Part shown: positions 1 to 13,640 of the stretch, in pieces
How positions within the stretch are numbered: position 1 is the first letter of the stretch
Layout of the letters: each line of letters opens with the position of its first letter
Origin: Liolophura sinensis
Taxonomy: Eukaryota; Mollusca; Polyplacophora; Chitonida; Chitonidae
Assembly (NCBI RefSeq): GCF_032854445.1
Contig: NC_088295.1
Span: 24,913,385-24,977,384 of the forward strand
Direction: 5' to 3'
DNA: 64,000 nucleotides
The notes under the pieces: generated by a model
Told to the model about the DNA's origin: nothing
The model's database searches: none
What the model saw: only the letters and a program-made list of their open reading frames with translations
Made by a program: the position numbers and the translations under genes

Positions 1-3000
1 TCAAAAAAATATGATCTTTTTGAGGTGCTAGGTGTTAACGAGTGAAAAAAGTTTAAATCATTGATATATCACCATTATACGCAATCATGCTTTTGCTATC
101 TATTATGTCCCTTTTGTTTTAGTTGTCGGATGTTATTTCAAGACTATATACTAGACAACATAAAACATGCTTGTGACCTTTCATTTATAGTTTATAACTT
201 CTAGAGTTTACCGCTATTGTGCACTCGTATTGTTCAGAAATAGGTCAACAACAGCAACACTCCATGAGACTCCATCGACAAATCGACTTTTGCAACAAAG
301 GGCATTGTGGGTTGAATGACGTCAGTGGCAGAGAGATAATCGGGTGTCTATAAATAGAACAGGATCATTGTGATAGGATGACTAAATGAACCTGTTCACT
401 TCCGATCCACTCTTGTAATGAATTTGCTGAAGTATTTTTATCTCTGTGATTCAGAGCTTACCTGACATTTTGTGCGCTGTTACCCTGACAAACAAAAAAA
501 ATCCCCACCAATTGACAGCCATAGCAAAAACCAGGCATCTTCTCGGAACAATTATCTCAGCGGGACGCGAGAGGAAAGAAGTTCGCCAGTTAATCCTACC
601 CTCAATTCAGGTTCTCCAAGCAGCCTTACAGAATACGTTTAATACATACTATTCAGCAGAGATCGTGTGGATATCTGAAAGCTTCGTATATTAATGGACG
701 CGTATGATGCATTAATAAGACAACCGGATACTCTCCTCTTTCTAATTCCAATATCTTACTGTCATCTCAAAAAAGAAGCAGTTTACGGATTGGTTTTGAA
801 ACGCTGCATTGTCTGTTAAAGCTCGAAGTTTGAGGTTTTCGGTGTTTGCTTCCCTCTCAAGGTAAAAGAAAATATCAAAGGTGTGACCGTATGACCCTAA
901 AGTGCCCACTGTTAATTAAAATTAATTTCAAGCAAATTAACATTGCTATTCACATGCATCAACATACATTGCCTTTTCTACCGAAAAAGTCAGATCGATA
1001 TTTCACCCAAGTCATGGAGATATATTTATGTGTTTGTGTTTTTGATAATATCGTGGATACATGAAGAGATTTTCACATGAAAAACTTCTTTCATATTGGA
1101 CAGATTATCAGTATGATCGTTAGATCAAACCTCACAAGAGAAATCGAAGGTGCTTCTGAATGGAATCTCTGAATGGATGGACTGGAACCTACAGGGGGCG
1201 TTGTCGCCTGTATCTAAGATTCTACTTTATACGCTAATCATCTGCTCATCTAATTTAAGTATCAGATAATGGTTGGCAGTCTACTTCTTGACATCGATAA
1301 ACCTTCTACGAAACCATCGGCCAGGCGTGAGGAGGGTGGGTATCTCATGAACTTTAAACGAACAGACGGATCACATGCGACTAGACCGACCAGAAGAACC
1401 CAGGAAATCATGACTGATCGTGTAGCTGAAAGATAAAATAAATGAAGGGAAGACCGAATGAGACAAGATATGATAATCACTCTTATAATCACTGATGGTG
1501 AAGGGGACACACTTGAACTGGATGAAGCTATGAATCAATGACTGCAGTCTTTAGTTTCTACACATTTACTCCCTCATAAACCTATCTGCCTTTATGTTTT
1601 ACAAGATAGGAAGAACAATTTTTACATACCAGCGCTTGGCATGTTTAGTAAAACAATATCAGTCTGTCAAACAAACAAACGAAGCCACGTGTTGCTCTTG
1701 GATGCAATTTACCATGTGTTAACTACCCAATACTCATTCTGCCGCCACATACATGTTGTTTAATACGATTCCACCCTCTGTAGTACTATTTCTAGTGGTA
1801 GCCAACGCCAAATGTTCCGTGAAAACGTTATTGCTGTGAGCAAAAAAAGTTAAAAACATTTTGATTCCAAATTATCAAACAGCAAATTTAAAGAGCACAC
1901 CAAACTTTTTCTATAGCTATTCCCATGGGGTGAAGTAATAAGGAACTAGACATTTCAGGCGGCATAGTATGCACTTCCTGTTTCTCACATACTTTGCATT
2001 CATTGCAAAGTGATGGCTCTTGTGATCAGAAATTTTCAGTATGAAAACACGAATAAGAACTGAAGATTTCTAATAGTTAATATCTAATCGTTTTCAAATC
2101 CAACTGAACCGATCCATTGATTTATAGTTTAGCTAACCTATTGCCTGGTTAACCGCGTTTAACTTCAGATCGCGTTTAACTTCAGTGAAAGTGGAACTTT
2201 CTAGTCCAGTTATGGTCCTTCCGTTAGAAGTAAGGGAAAGGAAAGGAAATTAAATCTTAGAGACTATATATGAATTAGGATTCGCAGTAAAAGATGTAGT
2301 TTTCAGTAATCAGTACCAAAAAAGGCACAATAATTCCTATGCAATGAATTGCGAAACTTTGGTCGCTTCCCACATGAGCAACTATCTGTCTATGCAAAGT
2401 GACTATTTAACTATGCGATATTTACAAGGCAATTTCTCCGTTATTGGAAATATACACTCAAAGGCTTCTTAAGACCAGATTGTGCTCTCTGAGGGAACGG
2501 AAAAAGGTGCCAAATAACGAACGATCGATTTAATAATAAGCCATATAGTGGAGTAAATAAGCCACGGCATGTCATGGCGCCGGTAATTTGTGTTTGCTGC
2601 TTCATGTCGATGGCAAATCGTTCTAACCAGTAATATATTTAACACATTTCGTCTCAACTGCCTCTCAGTCCTAACGACCTACAGTGGTTCAGAAATGGCT
2701 TGGGTAATTTGATTGCTAATGGTCTCCAGGATATGTAAGAAGGAGTTTTGTGCAAAAGTCTAGTCTAAATAACCTAACGTAAAGCATGGCTTGTTCATTC
2801 CGAAGCGTTTATTGTGTTGTTTTGGATACCGACTCAACAACGCGGACGCACCACTCTGAAATATTCATGTACTTTATGCTACAGTGGAGAACTGTTTACC
2901 CAAAACGCCATTTGAAGTTCTTTGATGTGTTTTCCACACAGATTTAAGGTCGTTTGTCCTCACTAAGGAAAATCTAGTACAAGTGGTTAGAACGCTTGAC

Positions 3001-3957
3001 ATTCAGATAAAACACGTTGATTTGAAAATGATAAGACTTCAGAGCCACGCCCCAGCAGAGTTCAAACCTTTTACAAGAGCAGGATCTATACATGAACATG
3101 TCTATGTCAGATACAGGCGCCCACTCCTAAAACTGAACTAAGTAATGGACAATTACTCTGTAACTGGTGTTGGTAATGAGTCCAATAGCTTAGGCGCCAC
3201 TGTTACCGTACAGTTTTCCGTTCAGACTTACCACATTCGCAGTACTTCTACTAGACACATATGCCCCGCGTTACTATAATTGTTGAACCATCAGCAACAG
3301 GTGGATCTTGTGCATGATGAGCTACCGCTCCATTTAGTCAAAAGAAGTACAAGACTTTAGTTACATTTTGCACAACAATAATTGCTTATATTTCATGCTA
3401 AGTATGAAACGATTGAATGTTATAATAGCCTATTGCAAAAAAGAAAGTCTTTATAAGTGTTCATGAAATGTGGAGAATAGAACTATTAAATACAAAACAA
3501 AAGTGTCTTATTTTTACATGAATCTTCGGAAATGAATTTGCTAAATTCTTTTTCTGCATCTTCTGTGTCTTTTGCCCGACAAGTTTAAAAGTTGTGTATT
3601 TAGTTCCACCATCACCATCTTGACACATCCTCATTAGCTGTAATCGAGCGATCTCTAGTAATGGCTTTTCCAACAATGAGTCCAATTGTTGATTTGGAGA
3701 TTTTCACTTCACACCTTTATGAGATGTGACGACAGGATAGAGCAACTTTTGTGAAGCATTTTGTAAGCACCTATGGAAAATTTTTAAACTACTTCAGGGG
3801 ATACTGTTAACTGTGAACAACTAGAATGTATTCAAATTATTACCCTATTATCAGTGTTTGTGCCGACCCGTGTAACACCACTTAAGTCCAACATATTTTA
3901 CCCCTGTGTTGAATCAATTATTACATAGCAAACAAAGAAGGTCATGTATTTATCTAC
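1..3957. other. No gene seen
   Basis: No recognisable coding region, RNA gene or mobile element. Open frames are at most about 80 codons, lack any domain I recognise and have no supporting context. The only structure noted is a 17-bp tandem duplication at 2154-2185. Distant exons or untranslated sequence cannot be excluded without transcript data. Confidence 0.6.
2154..2185. repeat. 17-bp tandem duplication
   Basis: The unit CGCGTTTAACTTCAGAT occurs once complete and is immediately followed by a second copy of its first 15 bases. This looks like a simple replication-slippage product. Confidence 0.8.
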
Positions 3958-4040
3958 TTGTTTGGTTGTTGTTTAACGCCACACGGAAGAATTTTCACTT
4001 TATATGATAGTGGTCAGTTTTATGGGTGCAGACAACATGT
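3958..4040 (-). mobile_element. V-SINE 3' fragment (diverged)
   Basis: Read on the minus strand this gives a SINE-type 3' end: a block like CTGACCACTATCATATAAAG, then a GTGAAAATTCTT-type segment, GGCGTTAAAC, and a short CAAC-rich tail. It matches the tails of the better-preserved SINEs at 6.5, 7.6 and 19.5 kb. The tRNA-like head is absent, so it is a 5'-truncated or eroded copy. No target duplication was found. Confidence 0.5.
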
Positions 4041-6494
4041 GACGCACAGATATACACATCACAGTGGGAGACAAGTGGTCAGCAAACTTTGAACAGCGCT
4101 TGTGGATAAAGATCGTCGTGGATCGCTTATTATCACCAAGGCCCGATGATCGATGAGTGTGAGGGAACTTAGAGATTTCCTAGGCATTGCAGATTGAATG
4201 CAGTGTAAATTTGACCTTTGAATATTGCTAAAAATCAGGATAAAACGGCTCATCTGAGAATCAGTTGATTTTAGGGTCATTTGTACAGTGGGTCATGTTG
4301 ACCCTTTTCCGTAAGCCAATCCCTGATACCTTTGTTATGTAAACAACAAGAAGAAAACCTCCGAAAACATCTGAGTTTTCATGTTTCCTCCCATGGGAAT
4401 GTGTAATAAGCGAAACGTCACTGTATAAGAGCCTAGTCAGATATAGCCAGCCATTTCTGTCCACGATGGGAAATCTTTCAGTAGTTTGCAAGTTGCAATT
4501 CATCGGCTAATATTAAACCGTCAGTTTTTGTCGGGCCATATTCTCATAAATCCGTCCATGGCATCAAGCTAGTAAATCTAATCTCTACAAACAAAATGAA
4601 ATACAAGAGGTGTCTAATACATGGTATAGACTGACATTTACAATGTTACTGTTGAAATCCCACACAAATAACATACCACCTCTGCAAATTTGCAATACAT
4701 AGCATAAAGGTTAGCCATATATCCCTCAAAGACATTTGCATTGTGCTGTCATATTAAATTTTGCAAATTAAACGTATTTAGTACCTCTAGTCGTAATGCC
4801 TTCGAACATATTAACACCAGCAATCGAAACACATTTCATGTAATTTTCGACTAGAAAGCTATGTTGTTTGCAAAACATGCGAAACTGCAGCGTTTAGAAT
4901 TCTTCTGAGGGTTGTTTCTAGCTTGTGAAATCATGTAATAAAAACCTTGCTTTGTATGATATACGCCTCCTGCACAAACTTAAAACAAGACGAATAGACG
5001 AAAAGATGAACACAGGTAGCAAGGAAACATAAAAACAGACAAAGTGGGAGTATATATGTCAGTGTGCAAATTTCTGTTTTGGCTTTTTAGCAAAATGTGT
5101 TAGCATTTCTGCATTTGGAATAATATAAAGTCTTCTTTTCAGGGATTGGTTAACTTGACAGAAAAGCCATATCAACTCTTCTGGGGTGGAATCGACCGCG
5201 TTTCTCTGGGCCAATATCGTCTGGAAGATAACAATGAGCCAGATGTACACAATAGGTGAGGCTACGTGTAGAAATTATGCTACAGACACGATAGCACGGC
5301 TTGGCCAAGTGTTCATTTGCACACGGTTTGACTAACGCGGAAACCAATTAAGTCTGAAATCTTTCCGTTGCTCTTTAACTGTTTCCGTTCGTCGTATTGG
5401 CACTTTAGTGGCAATGACTTATTCAGCCAACTTCTCTTCCGCACACTTAATGACGGGAGTGGTTACACAAGAACTTAGTGGAGTCTGAAAATTGTCAGAG
5501 ATGTAAATTTATAAGCTATTATTTGAGCAAGTACACATAGTTAAGTGCAAAATGTTGGCATAGTCGACCGTGTTTTGCTGTTATCGTTTCCTAATTGGTC
5601 GATCAGTATTGTTTTCCAGTTCACAAGTTTTGCGAACGAACACGTATATTTGCACTCGCCAGTGCGAATATCTCAGCCTCGAACCTACTTAAACAGCAAA
5701 GATTAATGCCTGGATAGCACGAAGGCATTCCAGGTAGAAAGGTTAGCGTGTTTGATAGCCAGTAAGCTTAAACAAAGCCATTATTTACTTTGCATGGTTT
5801 CTCCTTTGGGACGGTCGACGGACATCGGTTGGGATTTGGTCAATGGTAGTTAATGGAGCTTGAACGTACGTGGCTTGACACCTAAATCAGTTTGTCACGG
5901 TCAGTTATAACTCACACGTTAACCGTCTTGTAAACGTTGGCAGTGATTTGTACAGCACTACTACGGTAGCAGATTTGCGCTGCTGTCATATAAACCCACT
6001 GCCTGTCTTCTCTCTGCACTGATTTGTTCAGCTATCAGGCGGGGTTAAGGAGAAAATTAACAACCGTGTGCCTAATTTCAGTCTTAATCTGTCAAAGCTG
6101 AACGCGCACGTTTCTGGTGAAGTTAACAAAGCCCACTAAAGACATGGACTTTAAAGTTGCTTCCGAAGTGATAAATCACGAAGTTTTAACAAAATCGGCC
6201 TTTTGTTGAAAATCTCTGCAAAGTTTCCTTTAAGACTTCCAGGTACACTCATTGGATACAATGTACAGACCTGAGGAAGTTTATATCTGACCGAGTTAAT
6301 CAAATATCTTGAATATCTTAAAAATCCCAAGGCATCTCCAATAATTAACGGAGTTATTTACTGATCATATGTGGAGCAAAACCTCAACAAACAGCAAAGG
6401 TTCATTATCTTCATGGTAAATATGCAGACATATTGACCCAGTAGTCAAAAACCGTGTGCCTTACACAGTGTCAGTTGTGCCCAGTGTTATGTAT
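4041..6494. other. No gene seen
   Basis: No recognisable gene, repeat or element. Short minus-strand open frames around 4.26-4.50 and 5.15-5.35 kb have no known domain and are treated as chance. Confidence 0.6.
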
Positions 6495-6743
6495 AATGTT
6501 GGAAAATAGGGGCCTCTGTGGTTCAGGCGGTTAGCTCGCTAGCGCAGCGTAATGGCCCTGGTGCCTCTCACCAATGCGGTCTCTGCCAGTTAAAGTCCAG
6601 TTCATGCTGGCTTTCTCTCCGGCTGTACGTGGGAAAGTCTGTCAGCTACCTGCGAATGCTGACCGCCGTGGTATGTGGAATAATTTTGACGGCGTAAAAC
6701 ACCAATCAACTAGATAAACAAACAGATAAAATGTTAGAAAATA
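6495..6743 (+). mobile_element. V-SINE (RUDI-like) with target-site duplication
   Basis: The element proper is 6509-6729. It begins with a tRNA-like head (GGGGCCTCTGTGGTTCAGGC, a box A-like block), continues through the conserved CTCACCAATGCGGTC and CATGCTGGCTTTCTCTCCGG blocks, and ends with GACGGCGTAAAACACCAATC plus an AAAC/ATAA-rich tail. Most of the V-domain is missing: ACCTGCGAATG joins directly to a GACCGCCGTGG block. It is flanked by 14-bp direct repeats at 6495-6508 (AATGTTGGAAAATA) and 6730-6743 (AATGTTAGAAAATA) with one mismatch. That supports LINE-mediated insertion in the plus orientation. Confidence 0.85.
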
Positions 6744-7637
6744 CAAAAATGTACAGAAAAGAAAGAAACCAGAAAGAAGGTATGACGTTACATGTATATG
6801 TCAATAGCTGCCTGCTACCACCTTCCGTGAAAATGCAGTGAAACTGCTCTATAAGCCTAATTTTTGATTGCTGTGAAACCGTCTCAACGTAGATTATCTC
6901 TAGCTGACTGTAGTCAGGGAACTGCAATTAATTCTAGAAGCCATGGAATAAATCACCAGGTCTTTAGTGGTAATTTTTCACGGTAAGCCTCATAAATGCC
7001 AAAGCTAATTTGTACAGGCCATCTGGCGAGTGTCGTCCCATTAGCACCCCGGTGCTTGATCTGCTATATTCGACCAGAACAAAGATTTACCGCCCTTTTC
7101 AATAGCGGCTTACATGTTACCGAAACCTCACTACGCCTACAAAGACATCTAATACCCAATGCATATTCTTTTACCGTTCATGTCTCACTTTTAGTATGAT
7201 TCCAGACGGCGAGAAAATTCCAAACAGCAAACTAGAGGGTACATTTATTTCTGCCATGTTATTGGCTGACGTTATCATACAGAGAAGGTTAAGTTATTAG
7301 TTATCCATCACTTAACACTGTTTGGCACAGTAGCATCCAGTACAAAAATACACATGGGTATTACAGCAAGAGAGTAACAGTGAGTATACTGAGGCGTGAA
7401 TATGTTGGCAACATGTTCAAGATTAAATCTGCGATGTGTCTTTTGATTTAGTGCTATTATCGAACTTTTACCCAAAGAAATTAGTAATTCGTATTTTTGC
7501 TCGCTTAGTGAGCCACTTTACGCAGTATTTGTCCAACATTTACACACATATATAAGCTTCTGTAAGAAGGTAGAAACTTATCATGAAGCTGTAGACTTCC
7601 AATAATGAACAGCCGTTAAGGTTACAATCGTTCATGT
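6744..7637. other. No gene seen
   Basis: Unassigned sequence between two plus-strand V-SINEs. No domain-bearing open frame or repeat structure was recognised. Confidence 0.6.
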
Positions 7638-7873
7638 GGGGCCTCCTTGGCTCAGTTGGTTAGCACGCTAGTACAGCGTAATGACCCAAGAACTGCTCAC
7701 CAATGCGGTCACTGAGTTCCAGGTCATGCTGGCTTCCTCTCCGGTCGTACGTGGGAAGGTCTTTTAGCGACCTGCGGATGGTCGCGGGTTTCCTCCGGGC
7801 TCTGCCCGGTTTCCTCCCAGCATAATTCTGGCCGCCGTTGTATAAGTGAAATATTCTTGAGTACGGAGTAAAA
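7638..7873 (+). mobile_element. V-SINE (RUDI-like), nearly full length
   Basis: Starts with GGGGCCTCCTTGGCTCAGTT (box A region) and runs through CTCACCAATGCGGTCACTGA (box B region). It carries an intact V-domain (GGGTTTCCTCCGGGCTCTGC followed by CCGGTTTCCTCCCAGCATAA) and ends in the tail block GTGAAATATTCTTGAGTACG with a shortened GGAGTAAAAC end. The CTCCGGGC-TC-GGTTTCC pattern is characteristic of the V-SINE central domain. The simple-repeat tail is lost and no target duplication is evident. Open frames on the minus strand here are by-products of the SINE. Confidence 0.85.
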
Positions 7874-9979
7874 CATCTCTGTTTCTCGGCAAAAAACACG
7901 AAAAACAGTTCTCTGATCGTATATGGTAATCCTCGTGTGAGAATATGGAAATATATGTAAATCTAGTAAATATATTGGTAACCAAGCTATTTTTATTGCT
8001 ATATGTATCGGCAAAACAATGTAACTAATTGCCTATGAATTGCTTCAATGCATCGTTTAAACTGAACAATCTACTGTTGTAATTCTTTGAACCGGTTGTT
8101 AAAAAATGCGCCCAATAGATTGATTCCATCGAGCCTTACGCTCGCATTGTACAGCTGCTAGTATTTACGTGATTTGAACAAATGCAATACCTGTCTAACC
8201 AGTCAACAACAATAATACAATTATTAAACTCCTACAAGGTTCAATGCATTTCAGTTGTATTAAGTTCAAATTTTTAGCCTGTGTTAATCTTTTCACCACG
8301 GCATCTGCCACGCCATTGAATGCGCACTGCATCATTTTATAGGTTGGGTAGTAGGCTTGTGGATTTAAAGGCACATGTAGTATTCAGTGTGCAATAGGCC
8401 TACGGGTAAACAAATGGGTATTACGTTTTGCAAAGTCTGATTCATGCAAAGATATGGATAGTCCATACATCGCACTGAACCCAGCACTTTGAGTCTCTGT
8501 ATAATGCAATCTCCTCAGATCAAAGTACAGTCATGCGTAGGAGAACGCCCCCTCGATGGTAACTACTAAGTGCTCATGTCAGAATCCCGCTTTAGAGAGA
8601 GCAATGGTCGGTCGCTTGCTTCTTTGAGATTGGACATTGAGTGACAGAGATTCCTGGCCTGATTAGAGGGCTATCTGGAAAAACAAACAGCTCACAGGCG
8701 GAACAGCAATCATCTGCGCCTTGATATACGTTTGAACAAGTAAATGTATTTACGACTAATCAGTCTTTAGAAAGGACAGTTGAACCCGTGTTTCCTACAA
8801 GCTGTTCAGATTACTTTTTTTTGGAAGTGCAAGCTCTGAACTGCAAACGTATCTGCAAACCTTGTAGTACAGGAGATATTAGTTGAACTTTAATAAATGG
8901 CAAATAAAATTGCGCTTACATGAAGAGGGGTGATTTACTTCACGCGATTCCTTTAGAACAAGTGAACAAAAGAGGTTGACGCAGTTAACTCCAGATCATA
9001 CCGGATAAAGTCAAAATTGACTAATTTCTGTGTAAAACAAGCCTACTGACGAGACCACTAAACCCAAAACAACATTGATATTATACTGTGTGGATGGATA
9101 GAGTTCCTCATGACAAAGAACGAAACGTTTACTAGAGTAAAACATTGTGTTGGGTAGGTGGGCTGAGCTGAAAGGAAGACGTTTTTGTATACAGTTCAGG
9201 ATTGTTCTCTATGGGAGACCAGAGTTTCTCATGTGACAGAGACTGTGCTGTGTGGCTGTGAGAACGATACGTTTTACACAGTTAGGGACTGAGTTTTGTG
9301 CTTGGGCGGACTTCATCATGAGTTTCACACATGCAGTAGAAACTATGTGAGGGTTTATCTTGGACTGAGAACAGTTTTACACATTTCGGACAACAGATGA
9401 GCTCGACAACGGTGTTCTGCACGCATTATTATTAAGGACCTTCATATACCTACAAATCTACCGGGAAACGCACCAGGGCCGACATATATCTCTACACCTC
9501 CATCTTTTTTGTATGAATATCTTTTTGCCAGTTAATTCTACATTTGCACTCTTTTTCTACAAGTCACGTAAATGACCCACTTTTCCTTAAACGAACAAGT
9601 TGAAACTAATGATAAAGTGTTATATGGCTTCATGAATGATGTACTGAATATGTAGATCTAACTCCTGTCTTGAGTTGTTGGAGTGTGTTATAAGATTAAA
9701 CAATAACTCTATAACATTATGAATATGAGAATGTGACATTTGAAGTCTACCTGCCATTATGTCCAGTTAATAATATTTTCATGCTTTCGTATATCCTTCT
9801 ATATGAGTATCTAAGTGATTGTTTATCTCAGCTCTCTCACTTTCAACTGCAGATTTATGTCTGGTACCAACAAAAGTAGTTCTTTTCGGGCTATCCTGCT
9901 CCGATAAACTTAGTACGTGTAACATTTTGAGCACGGTGTTAGACATCAGTCTATCATTTTAAACTTTTTTTGTAAAAGG
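7874..9979. other. No gene seen; weak degenerate periodicity
   Basis: No coding signal. At about 9110-9400 there are loosely repeated phrases (GAGTTCCTCATGACA / GAGTTTCTCATGTGACAGAG / GAGTTTCACACATG, and ACAGTTCAGG / ACAGTTAGGG) spaced roughly 80-100 bp apart. These may be the remains of an old tandem array, but they are too diverged to call. Confidence 0.45.
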
Positions 9980-10152
9980 AACATGTGATATTTTTCACAG
10001 TCAGATCATTTATTTACATATAGACCCAGATGAGAATAAGTTCGTTTTTTGGAACTTTATTCCCGTCATTTATTAGGGTCCCTATATAAAATGTCTTTTT
10101 TTATCTTTTTTGTTGAAATTATGTGGTAAATAAAGCAAATGAATGAACAAAA
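9980..10152 (+). mobile_element. Possible LINE 3' end (5'-truncated)
   Basis: The segment has the look of a non-LTR retrotransposon 3' terminus. A T-rich stretch (GGAACTTTATTCCCGTCATT, then TAGGGTCCCTATAT) leads to TGTTGAAATTATGTGGTAAA, an AATAAA-like signal, and a short tandem AATGAATGAAC tail. It resembles the 3' ends of CR1/L2-type elements in general layout. No coding sequence of such an element is present here. An alternative is the 3' end of an unannotated transcript. Confidence 0.3.
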
Positions 10153-12584
10153 TCTAGAGACGCAAGCTGTATCAAACTGACGGAGAATTTACCTAGAAGA
10201 ACAGGACGCAGTTTGTCAGCGTGTCGTTGTAGCCACTTGTAACTGTAAGTAAAACACATCCAGCTGTCCGCGAAGCGTTATTATTAGTACATAACAACCT
10301 CCTACACCTCCTACCATGTATCCTTTTACCTGCACAATTCGTACGGTGTAAGGGTCACGCTATAATATGCCAAACACATGGGTATTGTGGGTGCCTTACA
10401 CGTATTCAACTCAGATACTTTCGTGTGCCCTGCTATTTCGGAACAGACGTATTCTCGCGGAATTCCACAGCCATCTCCTGTTAGTCTGTTAAGCTCCGCC
10501 TATTCCTCGGTCTTCCACATCAGGTGCAGCTGCTCCGTTGTGCCTTTTCCTCACCGACTAATGAACCTGAGCTCAGTGGGGTGAAACTCCGGCAAACAGC
10601 CATGCCCTCAGTGCGGACTGATATCCTGTCAAGCCACTTACTCCATTTTCCGTCAGACACTTGATGGTTAAGTTTCTTCTATTTTCCCAGCGTTGTTGGT
10701 GGTAATATTCTTACCATTCTGTCGGTGTTTACCAGCATTGGGCCTGTTATTTTAACACTTCTAATAAAGTCTCTGTCACTTGATGAAAAGATAGACAAGC
10801 TTATCACTGGATATACAGAAACTATAAAAGAAATGTTACCAGGACAACAGTGTGCGTACCTATAATAGTACTAGTTTTTAAAAACTCACAACAGGGTTGG
10901 CGAAGAAAAAAGAATATTAAAGCTGGATGAAAGTCCAGATGACGACAACTTAATTAATACACTTCCAAATGAGCTCGGTTTGCAGTAATACCCCTAATAT
11001 CAAGTTCCTCTTTTCCAAAAGTGACCTCAAACCGCGAATACCATCAGGATTAGAGCCTTTTTATGTGGTATTTACAAGTAATTACGTAATTAGTACAAAA
11101 ACCTATAGGGTGGGTAGTAAAATTAGAGCAGCAACGACAGTGTGATAGTCGGCACAGACTCACGAAACCGGAGAAGTCTGGTTTGTCACTTTCCCTTATG
11201 GATAAGGCTTTATTCTAACGACTCGTCTAAATACCAAATACACTTTTAATGAGTAAGTACGGAATATCATTTCATAACAGTGACGAGTTGTTTTCTGAAG
11301 CCGAAAGGAACTGATAAGATCAGTACTTACACATTTTACTTGATAACATTCAAAAACATAACAAAAGATATTCAGTGGGAGTGAATTCACGGGTGCTTCT
11401 ACTCCCCGAAAGCATATAATTTTGGTTTGAAATAGTGTAGTATTTAAAGTATATTTTCTTGGAAACTAATAAAGTGAAAAGATTCAAGAAACTGGGTATG
11501 ACTTAAATTCTTTTGACATTTAAGGAATAATAACAAAAGAATTCTTTTCTCAGTCATATTTTAGGAAATATCTTGTTTTTCTCTCATTTAGGAAAATCCT
11601 GAAAGATTTCTCAGTTTAAAAGCAGTTCAAACTGAGCAACTTTGACCTTTGCGTTTAAGGCATCTTTCATTCTGTGGCAACGACCTCCACCTTAATGACT
11701 AAAAATAATTTGACATCTGCGATTCTGTAGAACTGAAAAGCGTGTTTTCTCAGAAACAAAATGGCAAGGAAAACTAACAAAAGGTAAAAAATTCCAAGAA
11801 CGTATTAGTTTTCTTACAGGGATCTTTTTTTTTTTTTAAAAAGGAGACATTGTTGTGTTTTCCCTAAGTAAATCCGTAACCCTGTGTGTCAGAGAATGGC
11901 TTTTTGGTCTCATTACTTTTAAGCTGTTTTCTGATAAGAAATGTGATATGCCAAGAAAATATATCTTGATTCTTGAAGCAGTGATGTGAATGTCACACGC
12001 TGATGTTTAATTTCAGCGGAATAAATAAGGTAAATTTGAATAAATTTCCAGGATTTCTTAGGATTATTGATTGTGTTAAAAACAAGAATACTGGCTTTAT
12101 GAACTTGTTTTGAATTTGAAATAAAACTATAATGTGATCTTAGTGCATACAACATTGAAAATGTCCTACCTGCAGAAAACTGAACAGAAATGCTCAGCAT
12201 CAGGTTGTTGACTACCTTTTGTCTGTTCGTTAGTTTCGTGACAAGGTTATGTATATGTTACATGTAGTCGTGATAAAAAGACAGTCGAGATATTGGGTTG
12301 CTAAATCAAACCCCAACAGCAAGGAACATGTATACAACTCAAGGATTTTTAGATTCTGCTCTCATACAGTTATTTTCATGCCAATAACTTGACACCTAGA
12401 ACAATATAACATGATTGGTTTATTGGTCCTATATAGGTATTTCTGTCATGAAGATATTTTGAGATCTGTATGAGGTTTGAAATGCCCACGCTGCATGCTA
12501 AGCTCAAAACTTAATTACTACTTAGGCAAAGGAGAAAGATACATGAAATCATGTATGTAGCATTTGTACACTGAATATATTTGT
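10153..12584. other. No gene seen
   Basis: AT-rich sequence without recognisable elements. Open frames near 11.2 and 11.9-12.2 kb are short, AT-driven and domain-free. A run of 12 T lies near 11.83 kb. Confidence 0.6.
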
Positions 12585-12714
12585 TTATGTATTTCATTGG
12601 TGTTTTACGCCGCACTCAAGAATATTTCACTTACACAACGTCGGCTAGAATTATGGTGGAAGGAAACCGGGCAGAGCCTTCGGGAAACCCACGACCACCC
12701 GCAGCAAGTGGGCT
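12585..12714 (-). mobile_element. V-SINE, 5'-truncated
   Basis: On the plus strand it reads as the reversed 3' half of the V-SINE: TTTCATTGGTGTTTTACGCC, GCACTCAAGAATATTTCACT, then AATTATGGTGGAAGGAAACC and GGCAGAGCCTTCGGGAAACC (the V-domain), stopping at ACGACCACCCGCAG. The tRNA-like head is missing. It lies just outside the left arm of the small inverted repeat. Confidence 0.8.
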
Positions 12715-12769
12715 GAATATAGTTGATTTCGTTTAAATGTATCATTTGTGCCGAGTTTCATACTGTCCT

Positions 12770-13195
12770 GCTTTTTACAAATTAACTAACAGTTATATTG
12801 TGCGATTCCAAAAATGATTTAAAGATATGCTTTCAGAAGTAGAAAACACTTTGTTAGCAATTTTGTAGTCGCTGCTGCAGCAGTGTACTATTTACAGCTA
12901 GACAAATTCAAACTGGATTAAACGTTTTTCAATAAAACTTTTTTTATGGGCTAGCCGGAGTATTTTTTTTTATCAAACCTCATGCCTCCAATCTTCAACA
13001 GAGTATACATATAGCGGTGGCAAACCTCAAGCTCAAAATGGGAGGTATATCCAGTACAGTTTACATTGCAACAAATTTAAAAAGTCATTAAATTGAGTGA
13101 CTTCTTAAAATGGGGAAAGTTGTGTGCACTGGTGACCAAGCCTTAATGGCAGGTCCATTTATCAGGGAGAGATGAACTCACGTGGTATTGTCCTT
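12770..13195 (+). repeat. Small inverted repeat IR1, left arm
   Basis: This arm is the diverged reverse complement of 13970-14395. Clear matching blocks are GGATTAAACGTTTTTCAATA (12916 region), AGCGGTGGCAAACCTC, and CCAAGCCTTAATGGCAGGTC (13136 region). The outermost 60-80 bp match weakly. Boundaries are by eye. Confidence 0.8.
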
Positions 13196-13640
13196 AGTTG
13201 CCTGGATTATGTCAGGTAGCTGGGGAGCAATAGATCGAAAGTAAAGTACAGTGGATACACAAAATGATGATATAGTAATGTAGTTACTTAGGATCTGAAC
13301 AAAGTAGCTTTCATGGTATTATTTTCCGACCAGGTATATTTTGTGTACACGTAGTTCCCTGCTCATAGACTAATTCCTGTGTTTAAGAGGTAATGTGCTC
13401 CCTGGGCTATACGTTTAAAAGTCTTGTAAACATCCCCACCTTTACGAATCCTGTTATTATGCTGAGTGGCTGGGAGCAGTTTGAAATATCACGTCCATTA
13501 TGGTACTACATGCCCTTTTATTTCCTGCAGGCCATACTGGTAGAAAAGCGCACGTTATTCAGTCCGGTGGTATATACCCCTGTGGATAATAGCGTGTATC
13601 TTTCGCACAAAGTCTATGGAGCTGACCAGGGTTCCAGACG

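Noticed and set aside
7638-7730. tRNA-like sequence with box A and box B
   Set aside because: The box A/B region is the head of a SINE with a V-domain and tail. Similar heads recur at 6.5, 19.5, 48.0 and 58.6 kb, and no complete cloverleaf with CCA-proximal acceptor pairing is present.
7660-8014. Minus-strand open frames of 73-96 codons, Arg/Pro-rich
   Set aside because: They are the antisense reading of a V-SINE; the composition reflects the GC-rich V-domain.
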